From NCBI GenBank assembly GCA_021292165.1, contig CM037877.1, forward strand, positions 214,086,716 through 214,150,715: a stretch of DNA of 64,000 nucleotides, read 5' to 3'. The notes under the pieces were generated by a model. It was not told the origin of the DNA, ran no database searches, and was given only the letters and a program-made list of their open reading frames with translations. Below, piece after piece: positions 22,720-34,525 of this stretch (position 1 is its first letter; each line of letters starts with the position of its first letter). The position numbers and the translations under genes were made by a program. The stretch comes from Shinisaurus crocodilurus (lineage: Eukaryota > Chordata > Lepidosauria > Squamata > Shinisauridae).

Positions 22720-25715
22720 CCACTATTCCAGGGTGCTATTGCAGATTTCCTGATGGGGGCTACATGCATAGATCACAGACCCACAAATGTACATGGAATA
22801 CACAGCTAGGGATACATACATGACCTCTAGGTGGATTGGGGAGTATGGTTAGGGTTTAAATTAAAACATAGCCTCTTAATATAAAAGGTTGAATGTGAAG
22901 ATCCGTATCCTTTGGATATGGATAGGATATTCTGGAAGTGGGATAGCTAAACTGAATGCCTGTGTGTTCATATCCTAACAAGGAAATTCATGAAATAAAA
23001 TAAAACCTCCCATTTTGTTTATTGCTCTGGATAAAAATGTCAACTGGATCAGTATCTTTCTACAACCTGAAGAATGATTTCTTCTTCATCACTGATCTGA
23101 TACATTTTTTCTCAATGGCAGAATTTAAAAACAAACAAACAAACCACTTATTTCTGGGAGGATGTTTCTTCTTTGCCAACTATGAAAATAGAATTTTTTA
23201 AAAAATCAACTTTCTCAGTGCCTGAAGCTAGATGGCAGTGTTTAACCTTCTTCAGCCTCTTGAGTTTTAAATAGTTGGCATGTTGCAAGAGTAAATTGGA
23301 GATTAAATATTTCATTTTGGATCTCCTATTACTGATTTACTACTGGTGCAACACAGCAAGTAAATATCCCCTCACTGGTTTATCAAGTGTGTGTAGTAGT
23401 AAATTCAACCAAGCCCAAGCCAAGCCCACTAAGGAAATAGATATAGATATTTTTATCCAGTAAACTTTATTTATATATAACAACAGTACAAAGTGAGTCC
23501 TTGGATTGCAAAATAGGAGTGTTTCATATTTACAATAGGTACACAATAATATATTAGAATAATAACAAAAAACCTTTTTTCCCTTGGAACATTTTTAAAT
23601 ATTTCAGCTTTCTTACATCCCCCCCCACAACACTTGTAAAAACAACAAAAACCAGACAACCATCTCTTAAAAAGAAATTAATACAGAACTCCAGTGTGTC
23701 AAGTATAAAGGAGGAAGAAGTTGAGAAAATGGTTAGGTTAGTGTGGAGTGGGTAAATGGAGACTTTGCTGGCCTGCTGTGGCAATTCCGTTCCAGGACTG
23801 GGACAAATTAAATAAAAGCCCTTTCTCATGCCCCCCTCAAATCTTCCTCACAGTACTAAACTGGATCTTTATTAGAAATTCCACAACATTTGGGCCCTGT
23901 CTATTATTATTATTATTTTTATCTTAGTGCACTTGCAGAAAGAAGCACTGCTTGAGAATAAAGATCACTGTAGTATTGCACTAGGGAAAATCCAATGAGC
24001 ACAACTTCTTCAGGGCCTCTGACCATTTAACAAGGCTTGGTGGACATTGCGCAGTGGATTCCACCCTCAGTGCTCTCAAAACACTAGTTTGCTTGTGAAT
24101 AAGCCTCATGATGTGCTTAGGCACAACGAAAGCTTATGGACAAGACCTACATCATGCTCAAAATACATCTAGAAAGTGTTTTGAAATTGTCAAAACAAAA
24201 GCACCATTTCAGAAACTGTGCAAAGTTTAGTTCCTGTAAACATTCTGAAATCTTGTTTCAACATTGCTGGGACATTATCTAAGTAGAACGTTGACAGCAA
24301 ATTCTGAAATGCCAACTATTTCCACTTTTCAGAAATCATAAACCAAATTTGAGAATAAAAATTGACAGGTACCAGAGAACCCTTTATACTTAGGAACAAG
24401 TTGTAGAGTGTGTCTTGGTATCTCTCTCCCCCCCCCCACCTTCCATTTGTAGCTTTACCCACAAAAATGCTTCATCTGTTGGCCAACAACAGGATTTTTT
24501 TTAAAAAAAAATTGCTTGAAAAGCTGACTTTAAAATGTTGCTGACCTCTCTGGAGCATTGCCTGTCTTGTAAGCAAGATAAAACAAAACAAACAAAAAGA
24601 TATGGAAAGTTTTAAGTGTTCAAACCTCTGCTTGTTCATTGGGATAACTGTATTTTCCAGTCTTATCCCATCATCATGTTTTATCTGTGAAGGGGGAAAA
24701 TGCACAAAGAAAGCAAAATACAGACAATGTAAGGGGAGATTCTGGGCAAAAACAAGAGACAAACAACACAGACATCCAAGCACTAACAACATTCAAAGCA
24801 AAGTGTATCTCATTTCAGTTAAGTGACCCGATTTATTTCATATAGTATGCTGAGGAACAATGTCAGTCTCAAATGTCCATGAGGCGAGTTGGTACGTGTT
24901 CATCATCTTTTTCCAGATGCTATGTTTGTTGCCAAAAGGGGTTGCACAAAGCAGCTCCCAGTCACACTTGTTCCCTGCGTACACCTGAGGCAGGACACAC
25001 ACCTAGAACAAAGCCTTGCATTTATCTATCAGGGGGAAGCCTTTCTGCACTGCTTCCTTGAGAAGGTTCTTTTCAAATGACCCCAGATCTGGACAATTGC
25101 TTACAGACACAACCATGATTAGTACATGGGGTTCTGGAATATATTTGCATGATTAATTTGTCTGGAAATAATGCTCCATCATTATGGTTCTAAGAGTGTG
25201 TGGAGAAAGCATGTGGAGGACGTGTGTGGAGAACGAGTTGCACTTTTTCTTTTTGTGCTTCGTGTGTGAAGGGCACTTTGGATTCTCTCCTATGGTGAAG
25301 TACCCGAGTCTCAGATACAGAAAGACCTCATTTGTCTCATTGTGGAGGAGCTGTCCCAAATGTCCCTATTTGCATATTATATAGGAAGTGCAAAAAGAGA
25401 AAGGATGCTTCACTCATGCTTCCCCTCTTCCTGCTTCTTTGTACCGTGTGATACTGATAGATTAAGGTGTGCATTTGGCGCAGGGGAGGGGATGAAACCC
25501 ACAGAATATCTCATCAAGAACTACACTACCACTACTGTATCCTTCAGATATGCATTTACTGGAAATTAAACAGAAACATTTTCCTTCCTGTGAGGACTTT
25601 AAAGGAAATACATTCAAGGGGTGTTTTCATTTTTAAACATGTTTTTATTATACTAAAACTGCAGTCACCTACATTTAGAGTGTGGTCTTTTCTCAGCCAA
25701 TTGGTTTATGGACAC
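22720..25715. other. Intergenic, no gene or repeat family identified
   Basis: Three kilobases with no supported feature beyond short A, T and C runs (for example 24424-24440, 24496-24511). Frames at 24472 and 24602 overlap on opposite strands and have no coding signature. Confidence 0.5.
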
Positions 25716-25717
25716 TG

Positions 25718-26767
25718 ACCTGGTTCACACAGCACAACAACCCACAGTGGGTCTTCAGGCTGGTTTGTTTCAGGGCGGTTTGTCGTGACATCCGAACACA
25801 GGATGGTGGCTTCAGCATAGTTTGCTAACCACACACAAGCCACTTTGAGAGCCCATGGATTGTTCTTGGGGTTTTTTTGGGGGTAGGCTTTTTTTCACAG
25901 TGGCTTGACGTGATGTGCGAACCCGACATGAGGGCTTGTGCATGCCTTGTGCCATAAAGCTACAGAGTCGCTTGGCAAGAGCAGCAGAAAACCCAACCGC
26001 TCCACTGGCTGCCTCGTGATCTTGCTAGCCATATATCAGGCTGCCAACACCTCGTGCCCGATTCCTGTTTGTGATTGCTGCTCACTCCACGCAAATGGGA
26101 GAATTGTGCAAATCAAGCATCGACTGACTGTGAAATTTGTGCAAATTCCCCCACATTTGTGCAAATTTCCTAATCTGTGGACCATTTTTTGTTTTACTTT
26201 TTGGAATTGTATGCAAATTTAGTGGGGGGGGGACAGAGACCAAAAATACGCATTCCCCCATAGGCTAAAGTGTGAAAATGCAGATTGGGGGGGGGGATTT
26301 GCGCTTTTTTACCTCCCCCCTGCTAAGGGGGAGATTTGCATACATGTGCATTTAACTACTGTACATTAGTTAATGCGAATTTGCACAAATCCCGCCCCCC
26401 CCCCCAAATCCGCACTTTCATGCTTTAGTCTAGGTAGGAATGCAATCTTTTTGGTCTCTGGCTTCCCCCCACAACTAAATTTGCCAACAATCCCAGAAAG
26501 TTTAAAAAAAAAAAAAAGACGCCTGGTAATCTGCGAAATACAGACGGAATGGATTTAATGAAACTTTACTCTTAAAAGTTGTGCTGCATAGGACACTGGG
26601 ACAGGTGCTGGGAGCAGGTGGGGGGGGGATGGACCAAGGGAGAAACAAGCCATGGCAAACTGAGGAGCGCCTGATCGTCTGACAGCAGCAGTGTGGGTTA
26701 GCAATAGATTAAAAAAGCCACCGTGGTTTGTTTTCAGGGTGGCCTACAGTGTCGTGTGAACGCGCCC
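25718..26767. mobile_element. Foldback DNA element, about 1.05 kb (dispersed family member)
   Basis: The left end ACCTGGTTCACACAGCACAA, with ACAACCCACAGTGGGT, is mirrored at the right by GCCACCGTGGTTTG and GTGTCGTGTGAACGCGCCC. Inside lies a second inverted repeat (see 26205-26485). No open frame of note. The termini relate it to elements at 49474 and 60957. Confidence 0.7.
26205..26485. repeat. Inner inverted repeat with G and C runs
   Basis: The left arm has GCAAATTTAGTGGGGG, AGAGACCAAAAATACGCATT, TAAAGTGTGAAAATGCAGAT and G10. The right arm mirrors these as C10-11, AATCCGCACTTTCATGCTTT, GGAATGCAATCTTTTTGGTC and AACTAAATTTGC. Arms are about 90-100 bp, imperfect. Confidence 0.75.
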
Positions 26768-26769
26768 TA

Positions 26770-27868
26770 TGAGTTCTTTTAGAAACTTCTAAGGTTATGT
26801 TTTGGACCCAAATTTGAATCCCTTGATACACACCCCTGTCTACAAAAGGCAGGTGCTTTATTTGCATTATGCTGGCATGGAATGGGGTGGATTGGTAGTT
26901 ATCACACAGAGATACAAACGGAAGGGATCTGCTGTGCTGATCAGAGGTTTGGAAAATCCAGCTAGTATCTTGAATTATGAAATATGTCTCTTGAGTATTT
27001 ATCACTTATCGCTCCCACTGCTGAGTTCACTGGGTAGATCTCAGACAGATAGGGAAAAGTTGATGGGACACGGTGGCGGGGGCAAGAAGTTGTCTATGGA
27101 GACACATTCACTGTCTTGAAGATCAGACTGTTCACCTAGCTCTAACTAGCAAGTAAATATATACAGTGTAACATCCCTCTGTACTATTATTGGCTTGTGG
27201 TTTATAATACAAATGGAATACTGAAATCTGATAAACTCTAGCTCTTCTGGAGTTTAAATGCTTCTTTCATGTTGGTTATTTATCCTCCTCCAACTACTGC
27301 TGCTGCTGCCTCCTTTTTCTCCAGGGTTCACCCTCTCTCCTCTCCCCCAAAGCTCATCCGGTCAGGCTATTTTGTCTGGTGAACTGAATCCCCTTGACAG
27401 GTGAATTTAGATAACACTGGAGCCTAAAAAGAGGATTGTTGGGGAAATCACAGCACCTGGTGCTGCTAATGAGAAAAGCTCTAATTCCTACATAAAGTTG
27501 AACTTTCTCAAAATGAAGCCCCCGTGACAAGGTTTTCAATCCTGCATTCAGTTTCTGCAATTCAAGGGAACATACGTAATAAGTTATGTGACTGAAGTTT
27601 TCTTCTTCTTAAGTTTTTACATGGTCCACTTGAATTTAGATCTAGACTGTTTCCTGTTTCAACCAAGCCCTGCTTCTCAATGTTGTGTTTTTGCTCTTTA
27701 CACAGCAAACAGTATTGAAGAAAATACAGTAACTGTAGCTAGGTGTAAAGACTGATGTTTACTGAGCAAAATTTAAAGGGCAACACTAAACTATGTCTAT
27801 TGCTGCTATGGATAGTCATTTTAACAGACTCCCTTTGGCTCTAAACATAGTTCCAAGATACAAAACAG
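26770..27868. other. Intergenic, nothing recognised
   Basis: No gene, repeat family or structure that I can support. Confidence 0.5.
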
Positions 27869-27870
27869 TA

Positions 27871-28420
27871 GAATCATAGAAAAGTAGAGTTGAAAGGGGC
27901 CTACAAGGCCATCGAGTCCAACCCGCTGCTCAATGCAGGAATCCAGGTCAAAGCATCCCTGACAGATGGCTGTCCAGCCGCACCTTGAATGCCTCCAGAG
28001 TGGGAGAGCCCACCACCTCCCTAGGTAGTTGGTTCCATTGTCTTATTGCTCTAACAGTCAGGAATTTTTTCCTGATGTTTAGGTGGGATCTGGGTTCCTG
28101 TAACTTGAGCCCATTGTTCCGTGTTCTACAAACTGGGATGATCGAGAAGAGATCCTGGCCCTCGTCTTTGTGACAACCCTTCAAGTACTGGAAGAGTGCT
28201 ATCATATCTCTCCTCAGTTTCCTTTTCTGAAGGAAAACTTCAGTTCAGAACATGCCCAGTTCTTTCAGCCTCTCCTCATAGGGCCTTGTTTCTAGTCCCT
28301 TTATCAGCCTTTTTACCCTCCTCTGAACCCTCTCCATTTGTCTACATTCTTCTTAAAGTGTGGTGCCCAGAACTGGATGCAGTACTCAAGATGAGGCCTA
28401 ACCAGTGCTGAGTAAAGTGA
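27871..28420 (-). mobile_element. CR1 LINE 3' end, minus strand
   Basis: The minus-strand frame 28205-27948 encodes the CR1 ORF2 C-terminus (MIALFQYLKGCHKDEG, HLNIRKKFLTVRAIRQWNQL, PREVVGSPTLEAFKVRLDSH). The 3' UTR continues to GAATCATAGA, the plus-strand form of the classic CR1 tail. Upstream, a further ORF2 part is shifted out of frame. Less decayed than the other LINE pieces downstream of the gene. Confidence 0.88.
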
Positions 28421-28811
28421 GCGAATGCAACTAAGGCCTGCCACAATGACTTTTCCATTACTGCATTAATTACATATTGGAGGCATCATAAGAGATAGCC
28501 TACCTCTAACTAGAGTCATTATAGACTGGCACCATTCAGAAGAAGAAGTGAAGCGGAATACAGGTGGAACTAGGGTAGCTCTTGTGAATGGATGGGGCCT
28601 TTTGCAGAAGAAGAAAATACATTGCCCAGGGTGTGTGCAAAGAACCTAATCTAATCAAATCTTTGGGCCCTTTGTTGAGCTGATGCAAGTTTGGGATAGT
28701 TCATCTAGATGATGTTATGTAAACTGAGTTCACTTAAACTGTAGTAGACTCAAATGAGCTACTCAGAAGTAGGGACATTCTAGTGAAGTAGCCATAGGGA
28801 TGTTACCTTTT
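28421..28811. other. Intergenic, nothing recognised
   Basis: No supported feature. Confidence 0.5.
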
Positions 28812-29166
28812 GCTCACGCGGGCCAAGTGGGACCGAACCCGGCCCGGCCTGCGCGAGGCTCGTGTGGGCCTACGGGCCTACCTTTTCCAGCGGCGGCTTA
28901 CCTCTCCTGCGGCAAGCCACCTGCGCTGGTCCCATCGCGTCACATCTGGCCCCGGAAGTGACGCGATGGGACCCTACGCAGGCGCAATACGGCGTGCGGG
29001 GGTCCAGCGCGCCTGCGCAGGGTTCCCATCACGTCACTTCCGGGGCTGGATGTGACGTGACCAGCGCCAGTGGCTCGAGCGGCGCGGAGAACTGCTCCGC
29101 GCCGCTCAGAAGATCGAGGCTGCCCCCGCGGAGAGGCAAGCTGCGGAGAGCCGCGAGCCCCCCCAA
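28812..29166. mobile_element. GC- and CpG-rich foldback element
   Basis: An island far richer in GC and CpG than its AT-rich surroundings. Its core is an inverted repeat: 28923-28985 (GCGCTGGTCCCATCGCGTCA..., GAAGTGACGCGATGGGACCC...) against 29009-29067 (GCGCCTGCGCAGGGTTCCCA..., ...GATGTGACGTGACCAGCGC), loop 23 nt. Outer parts continue to mirror more loosely (GGCAAGCCACC / CAGTGGCTCGAGC). High CpG content suggests recent arrival or lack of methylation. Frames across it are not convincing genes. Confidence 0.6.
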
Positions 29167-29344
29167 GGTTCATGTTTCATCCCTAGCCATTGCTGAAATG
29201 ATACAGGACTCCTTCTACCAATTTGGTAGAGAGCACAGACTTCCTGTCCTGGTGGCCAATCGTCTGATGACCCTGTGACTTAAACAGGTAATAACATTAT
29301 TTACAACAGCATATAATGGAGGATTGTGGAGAGAAAGCCCGAGC

Positions 29345-29952
29345 ACACTGCTGAACCCTGTAATGCGCTCTACGTGGGGTTACCCTTGAAGACGGTTCGG
29401 AAGCTTCAGCTGGTACAGAACGCGGCGGCTCGCCTGATTAAGGGCAGCCGCCGGTGTGATCATATCACGCCAGTGCTTAATGAGTTGCACTGGCTACCAG
29501 TTGCTTGCCGAGCCGAATTCAAGGTGTTGGTTTTGACCTACACGGCTCCGGCCCAGTTTATCTCAAGGAGTGCCTCCAGCAACATCAAGTAGGCTGCTCA
29601 ACAAGGTCTGCCACGGACGGCCTTGTCTTTATCCCATCAGCCAGAGTAGCCAGGCTGGTGGGGACTAGGAAGAGGGCCTTCTCTGTGGCGGCCCCCACAT
29701 TATGGAACTCCCTCCCTAGTGTCCTTCGCCATGCCCCCTCCGTGATGAGCTTCCGCCGTGCATTAAAAACATGGCTGTTCAGGCGGGAATATGGGGTGGG
29801 TTAGGTTTTTAAAAGAACTTTTTATATTGTTTTAATTATTATTATATTTTATTGTATTGTTTTATTGTATTTTAATTGTACATCGCCCAGGGTGGCCGGG
29901 TGACCGGCCAGATGGGCGATTGATAAATATAAGAAATAAATAAATAAATACT
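29345..29952 (+). mobile_element. L2-type LINE 3' end with tail
   Basis: It encodes NALYVGLPLKTVRKLQLVQN, AAARLIKGSRRCDHITPVLN and ELHWLPVACRAEFKVLVLTY; then, after a one-base shift, SARVARLVGTRKRAFSVAAP and TLWNSLPSVLRHAPS. This is the C-terminal portion of an L2-clade ORF2. The 3' UTR has the A/T-rich stretch, GGGTGACCGGCCAGATGGGC and a tail of ATAAGAAATAAATAAATAAA. Relatively young: long stretches are open. Confidence 0.85.
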
Positions 29953-29954
29953 GA

Positions 29955-30735
29955 ACCACAATGACATGTTTTCCCCTTTCCGCTGTCACCCCTCTGTCTG
30001 CATAATCCCCACCCGGGGCACAGGAAACACAGTTCTGGGCAGACCGGTTATATATAAGCCACATCTGCATACCTTCAATGGGCCCCATTTACACTTACCC
30101 TCAAGGAAGCGCATAACATTCCGGAGGTGGGGGGGCGCAATCTCAAAGAGCTGCAAAGTACCCCAAAGTACCCAAGAGATGCCAGCACCCGAAAGGCGCC
30201 ACCACCCTGCGGGGCGGGACCAGCCCACCTGATCATCAAGGGCAGGAAGGGGGCGAGGGAGGGTAGAAAAGATACGTGCCGAAGGACAAAGGGTTGTTGG
30301 GAACTCAGTGCAGGCTTGCACGGATCAGGTTGCTAGCTCCGGCTAGGGCCAAGCAACCTCCAACCCTGGGCAGGACGCCCGGCGGCCGGCAAAGCAAACC
30401 GCTATGCTAGATATCAGAGTCAGATTCTCTGATGCCAGGTAATTCTCTGCATTCCAGCTAAGCCTACCTAGAAAGCAAATTGAATACTTCCGTTCCTCTA
30501 TCTGTATTGACTGCTATGTTTATACCTTGAAATTCCTGTAGTCTATTAGTTCCGCTCCATTAAACTCTTTGCAATTGACCAGACTGTGGTTTCCCTGTGT
30601 TTCGGAGGGGATTCCGTGTCAATATCACTCGCGGCTGAAACTGAAGGTTTTGGCTGCCACGTACAGAGCAAGACTTCGGTGCCGGTTAACCCTTAAGGTG
30701 CCGAACCCGCGCAACGGACCAGGTTCGGTCCGCCA
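29955..30735 (+). mobile_element. LTR-retroelement-like fragment
   Basis: GC-rich sequence ending CCGAACCCGCGCAACGGACCAGGTTCGGTCCGCCAC, comparable to the end of the LTR-like block at 1-511 (GAACCCGCGCAGAAGACCAG). It contains TATATATAAGCC at 30048 and CCATTAAACTCTTTGC at 30557-30572 (an ATTAAA polyadenylation-type variant). No gag or pol frame recognised. Boundaries uncertain. Confidence 0.4.
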
Positions 30736-30739
30736 CAAG

Positions 30740-31677
30740 GATACTTTTCTAAAAAGACGTACGTCATTGTATGAAACTGCAGTATAAATGCTAAATGTTA
30801 CATTGGATTTCCTGACTGGCAGGCATCTCATAATGACAGGGATAGAATGGGAGCTTGCTAGCCCACATCTGCTTTTCTGAGTAAGGCTAAGGTGTCCACT
30901 GTTCTGAATGAAGTAGAGAACCTTAGCTATTCCTGACTAAGATATTTCCCACTAGCAAGAGGGAAGCATTTTAATTTCCAGCACTAGTTTTTATCATGCC
31001 TTTCGTTAATTTAGCCAGAGGCTATTCTCCGTATGGCTGTATTAGTTTAGCTGTTTACCCCCTTCTACTGTTTCCTAGGTGCTCATGGAATGTATTCCAA
31101 GAGGAGCTGCACAGACAGAGTGTCCCACTGCTCTGGCAAATGAAGTGGCTGCAGAATTTTAGTACAGAAGGGGGGGGGAAGTACAGCAGGGGCAGGCAAG
31201 TGTGCTAACAAGATGGAAATGTTAAAATAAAGGCCTTCAAAGGAAAGAAGCATTTGATTAGCACATCACTACCCCTTGCAGAGGACTCTTTGATGGCTCT
31301 GGATAGCACTCATCAGTGGAAGATTAAATGGAATTATTCAAACAGCAGTGCCAGGCACAGAAATTCCAGAAATGACGTCTCTGGCTTTGATGTGAAAACA
31401 CCTGAAACAGAGTAGGTTGAGACTCAAATATCAGGGGAAGGCAGCACTGACATGGATGGAGAATGTCACCTAAGGCGATCACAATGGCTCCTGGATGCTC
31501 AAAGAAAATAGCACTGGAGGAAACTGACTCCACAACACTTAAGTGAATTAGGCCATGCAGCTACAACTAGGCTGTTTGGTAGCCTTTTGGTTTTCATATT
31601 TTTTAAAATCATGGAGCAGAAATTGTATCACAACTTGGATTCCCAGTTCAGCTTACGATAAGTTCTAACTAATCAGC
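30740..31677. other. Intergenic, nothing recognised
   Basis: No supported gene or repeat. Confidence 0.5.
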
Positions 31678-31685
31678 GTGCAGAA

Positions 31686-31979
31686 CAGGGCTGGGCCAAG
31701 TCATTTAGCTGCCTGAGGCAAAGGACAAGAAAGCACCCCACCCCAGATTCTACATGTAGAAGGCAACCGGACTGGCAATTGAATCTTATTTCAACACTGG
31801 TGATGGGACAGCATCCTCCCAACATCCTGCCTGAGGACTGACTGAACTAGCTTAGGAGGGACAGGGCAGGTCACGTGGCACACACAGCTCTGTCCTCCAA
31901 CATCTCGCTGCCTCTCCCCCCACCCCACCCCACTCTGGAGACAGCTGCTTCACTCTGCCTAATGGTAGGACCAGCCCTG
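31686..31979. mobile_element. Non-autonomous hAT element with intact 8-bp target duplication
   Basis: It starts CAGGGCTGGGCCAAG and ends GGTAGGACCAGCCCTG (terminal inverted repeats CAGGGCTGG). Perfect flanking octamers GTGCAGAA lie at 31678-31685 and 31980-31987. 294 bp, non-coding. Confidence 0.85.
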
Positions 31980-31989
31980 GTGCAGAAAA

Positions 31990-33965
31990 TACTAGATGAA
32001 ATGTGACAAAACAGGAGATCCCTTCTAGATTTAAAAACTATGTGTGGAGGTTACCAGTCTGCTATGGAAAACATGACTGTGGAAAGCAATGGTCATAGTT
32101 TGGGGACAGTTCGACACGTGTTCAATGTGCCTGGCACCTGCTAGCTGCATAAGGACTCTGACAATCCCTGTGCTGTTTGCCACTAGTTCAAACAGGCTAG
32201 CAGGATCAGTGTTGGTGGCACAATCTATATCAGAAACTGTAGTGCTAACCCACCCCTACTAGTTGGTACCTCTGGGTGAGTTCTTTCCCCACTTCTAAGG
32301 ATAGAGGAAACTGCTCTTGGTTTGGAAGGCTGTAGCCACAGGTACAAAGTCCATCTGTCCCAGCAGTAAAAACTGGTACAAATAAAAGTGCACAGAAGGA
32401 GACCTAAAATGGTCAAATTGTGAAATGCCTGAAATGGGATGAAGTGGAGACTCGTTTAACCAAAGTTGGCCGTTAAACTTAACACTGACACCAATTAAGT
32501 TCAGGTAGAGAGAAGGCAAATCTGCCTTTGCAATCAAACTCACCACACTGCAGAAGGGTACAGAGGTAACTCCTGAAACTGGGTTGCTCGTCTTCTGAGA
32601 TGCTTCCTGCATTTGGCTCCTGGTCCCTGTTCCTGCCAAGTCAATGTAAATCAGAGCTTTCTGGTTGCAAAGCTTTGGCTGCTGTGAATGTCAAAGGCTT
32701 TGGCTTCTTGCACAAGGTCAGTCATCAGTATTTCTTTCAAGCTATTAATAGGGCCTAGAGAAACGTATGAAAGTGAATTATCGGGGGGCAAAGTGGGCCT
32801 GGCACAGCTTTTAATGAATAATAATTAAAGCAGCAAGTTGCTCCTTTCCTTTATCCTTTTGCTGGCAGCATTCAGGATAATGATCAGAAAGTAAAAATTG
32901 GAGATTCTCTCACAGAGCAGGTAATTCAGTGTGCAACCCATTTGCCCACAACCTTTTGTACAAGCATCCCCCCTCACTTGTTCTGAGGGGAATAGGGGTG
33001 GTGAGTGCTGGAAGGTGGGGACCTTGTGGCAGATACACATCTGCACAAGCCATTGGTGGAGAGAACTGTCTGCTCTGCCAAAGTAGCAGCCAGTTCCTCC
33101 TTTCTGATATGGTGATTCACTAGCCGAATGTCAATAATGCATGAGTCCCCTTGGGATGGGGCTCTACACAGTTAATGGGCTGTGCTGCTGGTCCCCATTG
33201 TGATGTGGCAAGCCTCCCTGCCTCCCAAATGAACATGGACACTTGAAGAAAGGAAGACTATGCGCATAGAGCTCTATGCACACTGGTTTTCATACAATCT
33301 GGAGCCTCAATCATGTAAGGAGCCTACAGGCATAGCGCTCTATGCATGCTCAATGCAGTGACACTGGGGAAGTACATCCCAACTTCCTGTTAGTAGTGTG
33401 GAGTCCCTTTCATGTGTACCATGTGTGATGGGTGCTATAGTAAACATCCCTTCCAGACTACCTCTTTAAATATGAATCCTGCCTTGGATTTATGTGGATA
33501 GTCCTTGGATATAGGATACATAGATAGGTGTTGTAGATTTGGGGCAGGAGCAAAAGCTTTGGTTTTCCTGACTCTTGAGACTTCCTCTGTTGAACAGTTA
33601 TGGAATACTACAAAGTGGTTACTCCTTGACAACCCCTGCTCCAAACTTCTTCACCAGTATTAGTGCTCTGACAACCTATACCTGACATGGGATGGCATTC
33701 ACTAATTCCATTCTGAGCAGCTTTCAACAACCCTGGATAATTGTCTTAGGCTGAAAATATTATGGACTTTGGGAAAACTGTGGCATGGTCAAAATCATCA
33801 TACAAGTCAGTGGTACAAGTGGCCCCTCCTAGAACTCATTTGAGAAAGCCATTCTGCTTCTTTTTAATTTGACTCGGATTCCAGTCATGGGAGTTGAAAC
33901 CATGTGGTCGATATCCTGCCTTCCATTAGGCCTAATCGCCTTGCCCCCTAGTCACCCCTCTTAAC
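31990..33965. other. Intergenic, little recognised
   Basis: No gene. A 16-bp perfect palindrome GCATAGAGCTCTATGC lies near 33263-33278 and a similar GCATAGCGCTCTATGC near 33332, hinting at a small degraded foldback. Otherwise unassigned. Confidence 0.45.
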
Positions 33966-33988
33966 TGCAGCCTGCACAAATATCAATT

Positions 33989-33994
33989 TTTATT
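33989..33994 (-). promoter_or_regulatory. Candidate polyadenylation signal AATAAA
   Basis: TTTATT on the plus strand reads AATAAA on the transcript strand, about 1.6 kb after the plexin stop codon. AATAAA is common by chance in AT-rich DNA, so this is only a candidate. Confidence 0.3.
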
Positions 33995-34493
33995 ACAGAG
34001 AGAAATATTTACAGCATCCCACCTGCTACTTGGCACTCCTGAAAGGGACAAGAAAGCTTTGGTCTTTGTGTGTGTGTGTATGTAAAGAACAACAACAACT
34101 CACAGACATCGTCAGCCTTCCACTGATCACTAAGAAATGGGCTGTTAGGGTCAGCTAAGAAACCTAACCCGAGACAAGACACATGGACAAAGACAAAGAC
34201 AACAGCCATTAATAGGCATGTAGAGTGTGCCATTTCCTTTTGTCTAAAGAGGTCTCCCTCACCTCACCATCCCAGTGGACATAGAGGTCTTATGCTTGAC
34301 CTTTGTATGACCTTGCATATGGTGTGAGAAAAATGCAAATGTCATTTGCCCTGATCGCATAAGCATCAGTGAATCCAAAGAGGGAAAGCAATAAATATGT
34401 CATCTCACTAGATCTACACTGTTCAAGTATTGCTTGCTGTAAACAGGTTTGTTTGTTTTTTACCGCAAGAAATCACATAGTGACTAGGGAAAA

Positions 34494-34525
34494 ACAACAA
34501 CAACAACAACAACAGCAACAACAAC
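34494..34525. repeat. (AAC)n microsatellite
   Basis: About ten AAC units with one AGC interruption, in the putative plexin 3' UTR (GTT on the transcript strand). Confidence 0.85.

Noticed and set aside
28862..29278. 138-aa plus-strand frame
   Set aside because: It crosses the CpG-rich foldback element. Lack of stops comes from GC content, and the protein has no recognisable features.
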